From IMG/VR virus record IMGVR_UViG_3300022223_000020, positions 1-26,895 of that record: 26,895 nt of DNA; one strand, 5' to 3'. The stretch is from a virus. The notes below the pieces were generated by a model. The model searched no databases. It was not told the origin of the DNA and was given only the letters and a program-made list of their open reading frames with translations. Positions 7,912-13,825 of the stretch are shown one piece after another (within the stretch, counting starts at the first letter, position 1; each line of letters starts with the position of its first letter). The position numbers and the translations under genes are program-made.

Positions 7912-8350
7912 GGGCGATCCTCGCGAGCACTCTCGAGATCAGCGGCTTCATCTCCGCCTTCGTGACGGCCACCATGCCCTGGGGCGCCTGCTTCGAGGAG
8001 CCCTTCTCCAGGTCGGGAACGTAGGGCAGGGCATTCGTGATGAAGAGGCGATCCCCAGCCTGGAAGTCGCCCAGGATCTTGCCCTGCCCGCCCTGAATGG
8101 ATTTCTGCGCTGCGCCGGAAGCCCGCCTCTTCGTCTTCCCACCCTTCTTCCTGCTGGAGTCCTTGGTCTCGCCGTCGACCGACCGATCGATGGCGTTCAC
8201 GCCGATGTTCCAGTTCCCGCGGGCCCGACCGGTGTCGACCGGGGTGCGCCGGATGATGCGCCCATGCGCCTCGAGGGCCACGCCGCGGACGAGCTTGTCG
8301 GAGCGGTCATGAAGGCGCTTCTTGAGCGATTCCTTCCCCTTCAGCGGCAT
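7904..8350 (-). CDS. HK97 gp10-like tail completion protein
   Basis: 148 residues from the ATG at 8350, preceded by GAGGAGGTCCC and overlapping the upstream stop by 10 nt. The hallmark is RRTPVDTGRARGNWNI (residues about 33-48), the conserved PVDTGxxRxxW signature of HK97 gp10-type proteins. A basic stretch (SRKKGGKTKRR) follows, then NALPYVPDLEKGSS, also conserved in the family (a Y followed by a glycine-containing loop). Members act at the head-tail interface or in tail completion. Its place before the tail terminator fits. Confidence 0.85.
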   Translation of the reverse strand: MPLKGKESLKKRLHDRSDKLVRGVALEAHGRIIRRTPVDTGRARGNWNIGVNAIDRSVDGETKDSSRKKGGKTKRRASGAAQKSIQGGQGKILGDFQAGDRLFITNALPYVPDLEKGSSKQAPQGMVAVTKAEMKPLISRVLARIARG

Positions 8351-8613
8351 GGGACCTCCTCGAGAACGAGGCCTCGCATCCACTGGAGAGCCCGCGCCAG
8401 GCGATCGCGCCACGTGATCGGCGCCTGCACCACGAGCGTTTCGAGCTCGCCGTCCAGGTCCAGCTGGGCGTGCAGCGTGATGGTCGCCGTGCACCGCTCG
8501 CCCATCTCCGCCTTCACATCGAAGGCGACGACGCCGTAGAGCGGACGGTCGTCCAGCTCGAGCATGAAGCTCTGGGCCGCCGGCCCGCCCCGGATCTTCA
8601 GCCTGTGGCGCAT
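8341..8613 (-). CDS. Small connector-region protein, unrecognised
   Basis: 90 residues. The ATG at 8613 shares its A with the stop of the head-closure gene (TGATG) and follows GAGGCGG. The protein is beta-rich and acidic in the middle, with FMLELDDRPLYGVVAFDVKAE, then ATITLHAQLDLDG, and a tryptophan-containing helix near the C terminus. I do not recognise the family. It lies between head-closure and gp10-like genes and overlaps both neighbours. That translational coupling suggests a role in neck assembly or a small virion component. It contains two Cys and no metal-binding pattern. Confidence 0.7.
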   Translation of the reverse strand: MRHRLKIRGGPAAQSFMLELDDRPLYGVVAFDVKAEMGERCTATITLHAQLDLDGELETLVVQAPITWRDRLARALQWMRGLVLEEVPCR

Positions 8614-8969
8614 CACCGCCTCGCCTGGATCTGGTAGAGCACCGGTGCCGTCACGGACCCGATGGGCTCCACGTGCACGACCTGGTACTCGTCCGTCCCG
8701 TCCCGCAGGCGGTCGTCGCTCTGGGGCTCGGTGAGTCCCTCGGCCGGGATCGTGATCTTCACGTCCCCGGCCTGAACGACGCCGCCGATCTCGCTCTGGC
8801 TGTACTCCTCGACGATGCCCTTCACGGACTTCGTGGTCTCGGTCGCCGCAGCGGTCCCTGTTGCCGGGTCGTAGGCCCCCCGCGTCGAGTACACGAGGGT
8901 GAAGCTCTTCCCGAATCGCTGGATGACCTTCAGCGCCACCGGCCGGATCGCGTTGAGTACCTGGCTCAT
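8613..8969 (-). CDS. Head-closure / neck protein
   Basis: 118 residues from the ATG at 8969, overlapping the preceding stop as ATGA. The sequence has the short beta-barrel pattern of head-closure proteins (SPP1 gp16 / HK97 gp9 class): FTLVYSTRGAYDPATGT, GIVEEY, GGVVQAGDVKITIPAEGL and DEYQVVHVEPI ending in a strand YQIQARR. The QAGDVK and DEYQVV blocks are typical. The whole protein aligns almost end to end with the C-terminal 111 residues of the upstream 586-aa protein (RGSYDPATGTA, GGTIQAGDLKVIVPA, TYQVVNVKP, YQLQVRR). It is therefore one of two copies of this domain. It sits between the connector proteins and gp10-like gene, fitting a neck role. Confidence 0.78.
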   Translation of the reverse strand: MSQVLNAIRPVALKVIQRFGKSFTLVYSTRGAYDPATGTAAATETTKSVKGIVEEYSQSEIGGVVQAGDVKITIPAEGLTEPQSDDRLRDGTDEYQVVHVEPIGSVTAPVLYQIQARR

Positions 8970-10726
8970 CGGCGGACCTGCAGCTGGTAGATGGCCACGA
9001 GCTCGCCGGAGTAAACCGGCTTCACATTCACGACCTGGTACGTCCGGGACCCAATCGTGAAACGGTCGTCGGTCTCGGGCTTCGTCAGGTCCTTGGCCGG
9101 GACGATGACCTTCAGGTCCCCCGCCTGGATCGTCCCGCCGAGTTCATGGGTGCGGTAGTGCTCCACGAGCGCGGAGACCTCGACAGCGGAGCTCGTCTTC
9201 GTCGCCGTTCCGGTCGCCGGGTCGTAGCTCCCGCGGGTCACGTAGGTGAGTGTGGCAGGCTCCCCGAACTGCCTGATGAGCTGCAGTGCCAGGGCAGGGA
9301 GGGGGCCGTCGAGCGGAGTCGGCGTGACGACGGTGACGGACGGATCGTAGAGGTACGCATCCAGCATCACCGACTTCGTGAGTCCCATCCGCAGGATCGC
9401 GGCGTCCACGCCGACGGTCAGTGCGTTGCGGGCGATGAGCGCTGCGTCGAGGCTCGCGGAGACCGAGCCCGTCACCATGATGGCCGCGCTCATGAGCACG
9501 GTCAGCGAGGCGCCCACCTGCTGAATCGCCGCGTCGAAGTCGACGGTGCGGACCATCGTGCCCGTGCCCGAGATGATGGACGCGTCGAGGCTCAGGCTCT
9601 TCGTGAGCACGGCCTGGATGGCGGCATCGAGGCTCGTGGTCTTCGTGAGGCCCAGCACCTGGAGCGCCGCGTCGAGGTTCGCCGTGACGGAGTTCCGGGA
9701 CTGGACCGCGGCGTCGAGGTCCAGCGTCTTCGTCAGGCCTTCCTGGCGGATCGCGCCGTCGAGGCTGACCAGGGCGCTCAGCGTCGCACGGATCGCCGCC
9801 TCAAGGCTGACCGTCTTCTGGATCGTGGCCTGGACGGCTGCGTCCAGCGAGGCGGACTTCTGGAGGCGCTTCTGCACCGCGGCATCGAAGCTGGCGGACT
9901 TCGAGAGCGTCGCCTGGATCGCTGCGTCGAGGGAGGTGGTCTTGGTGTAGGTGGCGGTAGCGCTCGCTACCCCGTAGGCTTCCACTCCCACCAACCTGAA
10001 CGGCCCCCATGGGTCCGCGGTGAGTTGGCGGACTTGGGCGTCGGTGAGCGCGTAGCCCTTGAAGATGTAGATGCCCTGATAATCCCCGAGCACCTGGTCG
10101 TTGCCGCCGGCGGAGAACGACCCGACGTTGAGGCCGTGCCCGCCCGCCGCCGACACGGAACCGAGGTCGGTATCCGTCGGGAGCGCCTTCCCGTTGAACC
10201 AACATTCCCCGAAGCCGCCCGCGTGACGCACCTCCGCGAGACGGACCTGCCCGGTGGGGAACGCGCCAACGTTGTGGTTCAGAGTCCGGAAACCACCATC
10301 GTACCACGCGAACTGAATCTGGTTGCTATACCAGTAGAGTTGCCAGAAGCCGTTCGACAGAGTGTCACGCGCATTCAGGTATCCCGGGTACCCGCCAGCG
10401 CCCACGTAGGAGTCGACGTCCACGGCGACGAATACGGAGAAGTCGATGTCCCCTTCCAGTTGCCATGCGTCGCGAGCCGGGTAACGCGCCACCTCACTCG
10501 TGGCGGCCGTGCGGTACGCCCGACCCACGGTAGTGATCACCGGCGAGCCCGTGTCCTCAACAGTCGGGCGAATGATCTCGTTGCGCGTATAGACGTGGTG
10601 GTCCCCCATGAACGGGATCCAGGCGGTGACGTGCTCCCAGAACCAAGCCCACTCCTTTCCCACCATCCCCGGGTCGATGACCCAGGGGAACGGCTTGATA
10701 GTCCCGGAGTCCGGCGCCTTGAGCAT
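8966..10726 (-). CDS. LamG-type domain + fourteen 14-residue repeats + second head-closure domain, fusion protein
   Basis: 586 residues from the ATG at 10726; the nearest ribosome site, GGAGG, is about 13 nt upstream. Residues about 60-245 form a concanavalin/LamG-like jelly roll: DFSVFVAVDV, FWQLYWYSNQIQFAW, GECWFNGK and the closing strand DYQGIYIFKGYALTDAQVRQL. Residues 261-459 are about fourteen tandem units of roughly 14 residues with consensus TKTxSLDAAIQxxL. Residues 476-586 copy the head-closure protein of the next gene, sharing RGxYDPATGT, GGxxQAGDxK and TDDRF/SDDRL positions. If the closure domain is incorporated in the neck, the repeats and LamG domain would stand out as a collar fibre or sugar-binding appendage. 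That role is inference; the three-part architecture is read directly. It may instead be a minor decoration protein. Confidence 0.85.
   Translation of the reverse strand: MLKAPDSGTIKPFPWVIDPGMVGKEWAWFWEHVTAWIPFMGDHHVYTRNEIIRPTVEDTGSPVITTVGRAYRTAATSEVARYPARDAWQLEGDIDFSVFVAVDVDSYVGAGGYPGYLNARDTLSNGFWQLYWYSNQIQFAWYDGGFRTLNHNVGAFPTGQVRLAEVRHAGGFGECWFNGKALPTDTDLGSVSAAGGHGLNVGSFSAGGNDQVLGDYQGIYIFKGYALTDAQVRQLTADPWGPFRLVGVEAYGVASATATYTKTTSLDAAIQATLSKSASFDAAVQKRLQKSASLDAAVQATIQKTVSLEAAIRATLSALVSLDGAIRQEGLTKTLDLDAAVQSRNSVTANLDAALQVLGLTKTTSLDAAIQAVLTKSLSLDASIISGTGTMVRTVDFDAAIQQVGASLTVLMSAAIMVTGSVSASLDAALIARNALTVGVDAAILRMGLTKSVMLDAYLYDPSVTVVTPTPLDGPLPALALQLIRQFGEPATLTYVTRGSYDPATGTATKTSSAVEVSALVEHYRTHELGGTIQAGDLKVIVPAKDLTKPETDDRFTIGSRTYQVVNVKPVYSGELVAIYQLQVRR
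9350..9946 (-). repeat. Array of about fourteen 42-bp units encoding 14-residue repeats
   Basis: On the coding strand the units encode TKTTSLDAAIQATL, SKSASFDAAVQKRL, QKSASLDAAVQATI, QKTVSLEAAIRATL and further diverging copies, up to TKSVMLDAYLY. Most are 14 residues; a few are 15 to 17. The L-D-A-A core is almost invariant, while the last units are the most divergent. DNA copies differ by many synonymous changes, so the array is old or protein-selected rather than a fresh slippage product. Confidence 0.9.
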
Positions 10727-10729
10727 CGG

Positions 10730-11119
10730 TTACGCCGTACCTCCGACCACCTGACGGGTCCGCACTGTGGCTGTCACGGAAGCGCCGGAGTCGTTGGTCA
10801 CAAGGACTTTGAAGCTGGAGATCGACGGGGGTACGGTGATCGCACGCCGGCGGGTCGCACTCACCGCGCTCGGCATCTCGAACCCCCACGGCCCGTCCAC
10901 TTCGGCCTCGTAGTTCGTGGCGTCCACGTCTCGCAGGATGTAGACCTTCGCGCCCTCGTTGACGGTGGCTCCGTAGGCGATCTCGACGGACACCTCAGTG
11001 CCCAGCTTGCCATCATTGGAGATGGCCGCAGTGGTGGCGTCAGCCGCATTCGCGATGGCCGACGAGTTGATTGACGTGGCGCTCCACGCGGCGTCGTGGT
11101 CGTAGTAGTACTGGCCCAT
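10730..11119 (-). CDS. Probable virion protein, beta-rich, unrecognised
   Basis: 129 residues from the ATG at 11119 with GAGGTGACCC just upstream. The sequence is low in charge, rich in Ala, Thr, Ser and Val, and starts MGQYYYDHDAAWSATSINS. Alternating hydrophobic strands (VSVEIAYGATVNEGAKVYIL, ISSFKVLVTNDSGASVTATV) suggest a beta sandwich. It has no cysteine, no signal peptide and no enzymatic motif. It immediately precedes the LamG-repeat gene and follows another small unknown, so it may be a decoration protein or a partner of the appendage. The family is not recognised. Confidence 0.75.
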   Translation of the reverse strand: MGQYYYDHDAAWSATSINSSAIANAADATTAAISNDGKLGTEVSVEIAYGATVNEGAKVYILRDVDATNYEAEVDGPWGFEMPSAVSATRRRAITVPPSISSFKVLVTNDSGASVTATVRTRQVVGGTA

Positions 11120-11127
11120 GGGTCACC

Positions 11128-11490
11128 TCATGCCGGAGCGTCGAATGTGCGCCCGATGTGGGCGTAGGTCGCCTGGTACCGGGCCGCCATCTTGGTCTTC
11201 TCGGCAGCGTACATCGCCTGGAGGGCAGCGACGTGTCCAGCCTGGTCGCGGGAAGGGTCCGGGCCGTACCGCGCCACGAGCCATGCCAGCGTCCCGGCGT
11301 CACACTGGGCCTTCTCGGAAGCCGAGAGGGCCGCGGCGACGTCTCCTTCCGTGGGCGCCGGTGTTGGGACCACGGTGACAGTCTGGCCATCGCCCCCGGT
11401 GTACGTCTTCGGGGTGGGGATCGGGAAGAGGAACAGCACCCCATAGGTGCCATCCCTCGTCCCGCCGAGCGCCCGGATCTCCTTGGCCAT
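11128..11490 (-). CDS. Small protein of connector cassette, unrecognised
   Basis: 120 residues from the ATG at 11490, 3 nt after the lipoprotein stop; there is no convincing ribosome site, so translation may depend on coupling. The N-terminal part has FLFPIPTPKTYTGGDGQTV and a proline-rich stretch (VVPTPAPTEGDV). The C-terminal half is helical and alanine-rich (LSASEKAQCDAGTLAW, AALQAMYAAEKTKMAARYQ) and could be a short coiled coil. There is no signal peptide. I do not recognise it. Its place between a lipoprotein and virion-type proteins says only that it is late-expressed. Confidence 0.68.
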   Translation of the reverse strand: MAKEIRALGGTRDGTYGVLFLFPIPTPKTYTGGDGQTVTVVPTPAPTEGDVAAALSASEKAQCDAGTLAWLVARYGPDPSRDQAGHVAALQAMYAAEKTKMAARYQATYAHIGRTFDAPA

Positions 11491-11493
11491 GAG

Positions 11494-11871
11494 TCAGTAC
11501 GTCGTGATCGTAGTGGACGCACTGGAGCCGTTGAGCAGACTCGTGGCGGTGATCGTCGCGGTCCCAACCTGGCTTTCGGCGCGCACGAGCCCGCTTTCCA
11601 ACACCACCGACACCACGCTCGGGTTTGACGATTTCCAGTAGACCAGCGCGACCTGCGCCTCCTTGTTCGCGGTCCAGGCGCGGCATACGTCCTGTTCATG
11701 CGTGGCGACGGCAAGCGAGGCCCCACACAGTACTTCGGCTACCACGCTCGCTGCGTCTGCGCGGTCCACGGCGTCGTTGAGTTTCTCGATGCCGCTGATG
11801 CTGTTGAGGTCGCACGCCCCCACCCCCACCAGCACCGCTACCAGCACGAGAATCCGAGTCCAGATCTTCAT
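11494..11871 (-). CDS. Lipoprotein with bacterial Ig-like (Big_2-type) domain
   Basis: 125 residues from the ATG at 11871, preceded by GGGGGG with 1 nt between the upstream stop and this start codon. The N terminus is a textbook lipoprotein signal: MKIWTR, a hydrophobic stretch (ILVLVAVLVGV), then lipobox VGAC with Cys20 as the lipidated residue. A short helical linker (ISGIEKLNDAVDRADAASVV) and two further cysteines follow. From about residue 75 (VALVYWKSSNPSVVSVVLESG, VGTATITATSLLNG) the sequence matches the bacterial Ig-like Big_2 pattern. It would sit in the host envelope rather than the particle, although it is embedded in virion genes. Possible roles are superinfection exclusion or alteration of the host surface; neither is shown. 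A second possibility is a cell-wall or envelope component used at lysis. Confidence 0.85.
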   Translation of the reverse strand: MKIWTRILVLVAVLVGVGACDLNSISGIEKLNDAVDRADAASVVAEVLCGASLAVATHEQDVCRAWTANKEAQVALVYWKSSNPSVVSVVLESGLVRAESQVGTATITATSLLNGSSASTTITTY

Positions 11872-11872
11872 G

Positions 11873-12235
11873 TCATCCCCCCGGGGCGAGTTGCCCCACG
11901 TTGAAGCGTTCTCGGGCGACCACCACATGGTCACCCAGGATGTGGACGAAGACGCCATCGACCTCGATGACGAGCATCGTCCGGTAGATCTCGTCCGAGA
12001 CCCACGGCTTGCGCTGCCGGTTCTGCACGACGCGGGTGCCCCCACCGATGACCGTGACCTTCAGGCCAGCGGAGACGGCCGAGACCGACGAATGCGGGCG
12101 CGTGAACACCTGCTCCCCCGGGATCTCCTCAGATCCGTCGAGGTAGGCGATCTCGAACTCCGCGCCTCGAGGAGGCAGCACGAGATCGCGCACCATCTGC
12201 AGCGTCGCGTCGTCCATTCCGGCCAGTGCCTGCAT
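11873..12235 (-). CDS. Connector/neck-region protein, unrecognised
   Basis: 120 residues from the ATG at 12235, 2 nt after the upstream stop with a weak GAGATC ribosome site. The N terminus is helical (MQALAGMDDATLQMVRDLVL). The rest is beta-rich, with IPGEQVFTRP, LKVTVIGGGTRVVQNRQRKPW and MLVIEVDGVFVHILGDHVVV. The layout of a short helix followed by a beta barrel is compatible with a small neck or head-tail joining protein. I cannot name the family. Longer frames that start far upstream overlap the 177-aa gene and are discarded. Confidence 0.7.
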   Translation of the reverse strand: MQALAGMDDATLQMVRDLVLPPRGAEFEIAYLDGSEEIPGEQVFTRPHSSVSAVSAGLKVTVIGGGTRVVQNRQRKPWVSDEIYRTMLVIEVDGVFVHILGDHVVVARERFNVGQLAPGG

Positions 12236-12237
12236 GG

Positions 12238-12771
12238 TCAGATCTCGTCGTACTCGAACGTGGCCGTCTCCGCGGCGAGGAGCGCCGGAGATGACCCGGG
12301 CTCGACCTCCATCACGGCGATGAGGTAGCTGCCCATGTCGGTGGAGGTGGCGGTGTACGGGCCCGCACCCAGTGAGAGGGGCGCGGCGGACGTGTACGTG
12401 AACGCGTCCGTCATCGCGGCCGGCGTGCCGTTCACCGGTGCCTGAGGCGGATCGTTCGTCTCGGTGGGCACGCCCGGGGTCGCGTACGCAGCCACGGCCC
12501 GTGCCCAGAGCTTCACGCCGGCGGCCCATCCCTTCGCGCCGTCCATGTAGAAGTTCAGGTTCGTGATCTGGCTCGAGGGGCCCGTGGCGCCGATGAACAT
12601 CCGCAGCCACTTCTCGAAGCTGTACTCCTGTCCGGATGTCGGAACGACGAGCGGGTTGTTCAGGTCGACCGTGGCGTTGTCCGCATTCTTGAAGCGGACG
12701 GTGCTCCCGTCCTTGTTCGTCGCGGTCTCGCCTACGCCGTTCTTCTCGCGGACGTTCACTGTGGCGGCCAT
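12238..12771 (-). CDS. Probable head/decoration protein, unrecognised
   Basis: 177 residues from the ATG at 12771 with AAGGAGATAGCCC upstream. It starts MAATVNVREKNGVGETAT and contains FEKWLRMFIGATGPSSQITNL followed by FYMDGAKGWAAGVKLW. Alternating beta strands and a Pro/Thr-rich middle (VPTETNDPPQAPVNGTP) give a virion-protein look. There is no signal peptide and no Cys. It lies between the DnaT-like connector gene and a small neck protein. A capsid decoration or head-completion role is plausible by position only. Confidence 0.75.
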   Translation of the reverse strand: MAATVNVREKNGVGETATNKDGSTVRFKNADNATVDLNNPLVVPTSGQEYSFEKWLRMFIGATGPSSQITNLNFYMDGAKGWAAGVKLWARAVAAYATPGVPTETNDPPQAPVNGTPAAMTDAFTYTSAAPLSLGAGPYTATSTDMGSYLIAVMEVEPGSSPALLAAETATFEYDEI

Positions 12772-12783
12772 GGGCTATCTCCT

Positions 12784-13311
12784 TCAGGACCTCGAGATCG
12801 GGAACGTGAGTGAGCTCGGGGTGGTCAGAAGGGGCCGCAGATACCGCAGCACCTGAGCGGGCAGCGTGCCCGCTTTGCGCTCGTGGCGGGGGGTCACGGA
12901 TAGGGGCCCCACCTTCACATCCTCGAACCCCTCCAACCCGCTATCCGTGAGAGATACCCCCCCGCCAAGCACTTCCAACGCGAGCTCCAGCGTGGCCTTC
13001 TTGACCCGCTCCGGAATCACGTCGGACTCGTACGTCCAGCCTTCGTCGTCCTGGGCGCTGTAGCGCGGCCACTTCAGGGCCTGCGTGGTGCCCGAGGACG
13101 TGCCGCTCAGAGGGCTCACCGGGCTCCCGACGAACTCCTCCTGGTCGATGCGTTCGGTTGCGAGGATCAGCGCCCGGCCCTTCTCGTCCGCCGACGCACC
13201 CGTCCACGCGGTGACGCCGGAGCGACCCTCGAAGAAGGCATCTCCTTCGACGACGGACGCATACGCGTTCGCGTCCGATGCGCCGACGGTCGGGGTGACG
13301 GTCACGGCCAT
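12784..13311 (-). CDS. Head-tail connector protein, DnaT-like (DnaT_2) family
   Basis: 175 residues from the ATG at 13311 with GAGGAGCTGACCT upstream. The N-terminal block, DANAYASVVEGDAFFEGRSGVTAW, then KGRALILATERID, then LKWPRYS and a helix ERVKKATLELALEVL, is the pattern usually annotated as DnaT-like ssDNA-binding protein in phages. In virion cassettes these proteins act as head-tail adaptors (gp6-like), and the DnaT name is probably misleading here. It follows the coat protein and the 114-aa protein and precedes small neck proteins, which supports the connector reading. The C terminus carries a basic strand-turn region (SVTPRHERKAGTLPAQVLRYL). Confidence 0.78.
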   Translation of the reverse strand: MAVTVTPTVGASDANAYASVVEGDAFFEGRSGVTAWTGASADEKGRALILATERIDQEEFVGSPVSPLSGTSSGTTQALKWPRYSAQDDEGWTYESDVIPERVKKATLELALEVLGGGVSLTDSGLEGFEDVKVGPLSVTPRHERKAGTLPAQVLRYLRPLLTTPSSLTFPISRS

Positions 13312-13329
13312 AGGTCAGCTCCTCGCTCG

Positions 13330-13394
13330 AGCTCCCGGGGAGCTGGGGGCCAGGCACGTGGCCCGGACCCCGTAGCGCTCCCCCCGGGCGCTAC
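13330..13394 (-). other. Cluster of three perfect inverted repeats between virion genes
   Basis: Within the 79-nt gap lie three stems. AGCTCCC/GGGAGCT is at 13330-13344, GGGCCA/TGGCCC is at 13347-13364, and GTAGCGC/GCGCTAC is at 13372-13394, which includes the stop codon of the 114-aa gene. None is followed by a U-run on the minus strand. They may reduce read-through, or act as mRNA-processing or stability elements between highly and moderately expressed virion genes. Confidence 0.6.
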
Positions 13395-13735
13395 TCCCCG
13401 CCCGCGGCGTGGCTGGCGTGATCGATGGCCGCCGCGATGGCGGCGTCGCGCCCCTGCCACTTCCCGTTGGACGGCCCCTCGATCGCCTGACCGTCGGGCC
13501 CCATGAGGAAGAAGTAGCCCGCCCCGGCGTGCTCGACCTCGTAGCCCTCGGGCAACGTGGGCGTGTCGTCGCCGGTGTTGGGTGTGGGCTCCGTGGATGC
13601 GCCGGATCCGGATTCCTCCGGCTCCTCGCCCTCCCAGAGCTTGTGCACATCGGGGTTGAAGTCCGACTCGTTGATGATCATGAAGTCGTCGGGTGCGTCC
13701 GGGTTGACGACCTTCTTGGTGGGGATCTTCGCCAT
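13391..13735 (-). CDS. Small protein following coat gene, unrecognised (possible head protein)
   Basis: 114 residues from the ATG at 13735, preceded by AAGGAG with 7 nt spacing. The N terminus is basic then acidic (MAKIPTKKVVNPDAPDDFMI, INESDFNPDVHKLWEGEE). A disordered Ser/Thr/Glu/Pro stretch follows (EESGSGASTEPTPNTGDD). The C-terminal half looks folded: EGYEVEHAGAGYFFLMG, then GKWQGRDAAIAAAIDHASHA. Proteins with this opening are common just after coat genes, but I cannot assign a function. The terminator-like UUCG hairpin lies directly upstream, so it may be expressed below coat level. Confidence 0.72.
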   Translation of the reverse strand: MAKIPTKKVVNPDAPDDFMIINESDFNPDVHKLWEGEEPEESGSGASTEPTPNTGDDTPTLPEGYEVEHAGAGYFFLMGPDGQAIEGPSNGKWQGRDAAIAAAIDHASHAAGGE

Positions 13736-13771
13736 CTCGCTGCTCCTTCAGGGGTTCTGTCTTGGCTGGAT

Positions 13772-13797
13772 GGGTGGGGCCCCGAAGGACCCCACCC
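13772..13797 (-). terminator. UUCG-capped stem-loop after the coat protein gene
   Basis: On the minus strand GGGTGGGG, U, CC, UUCG, GG, G, CCCCACCC pairs as an 11-bp stem (one U-G wobble) closed by the very stable UUCG tetraloop. It starts 29 nt after the coat stop and ends 37 nt before the next start. No U-tract follows, so it may be a weak terminator or a 3'-end stabiliser that raises coat mRNA relative to downstream genes. Confidence 0.6.
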
Positions 13798-13825
13798 GTC
13801 ACAAGCCGCTCAGCGGATCAGGCCG

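Noticed and set aside
9146-11074. Plus-strand frame opposite the LamG-repeat gene
   Set aside because: It is an antisense shadow; its apparent repeats (ARG/VEVRR) come from the 42-bp units of the real gene.
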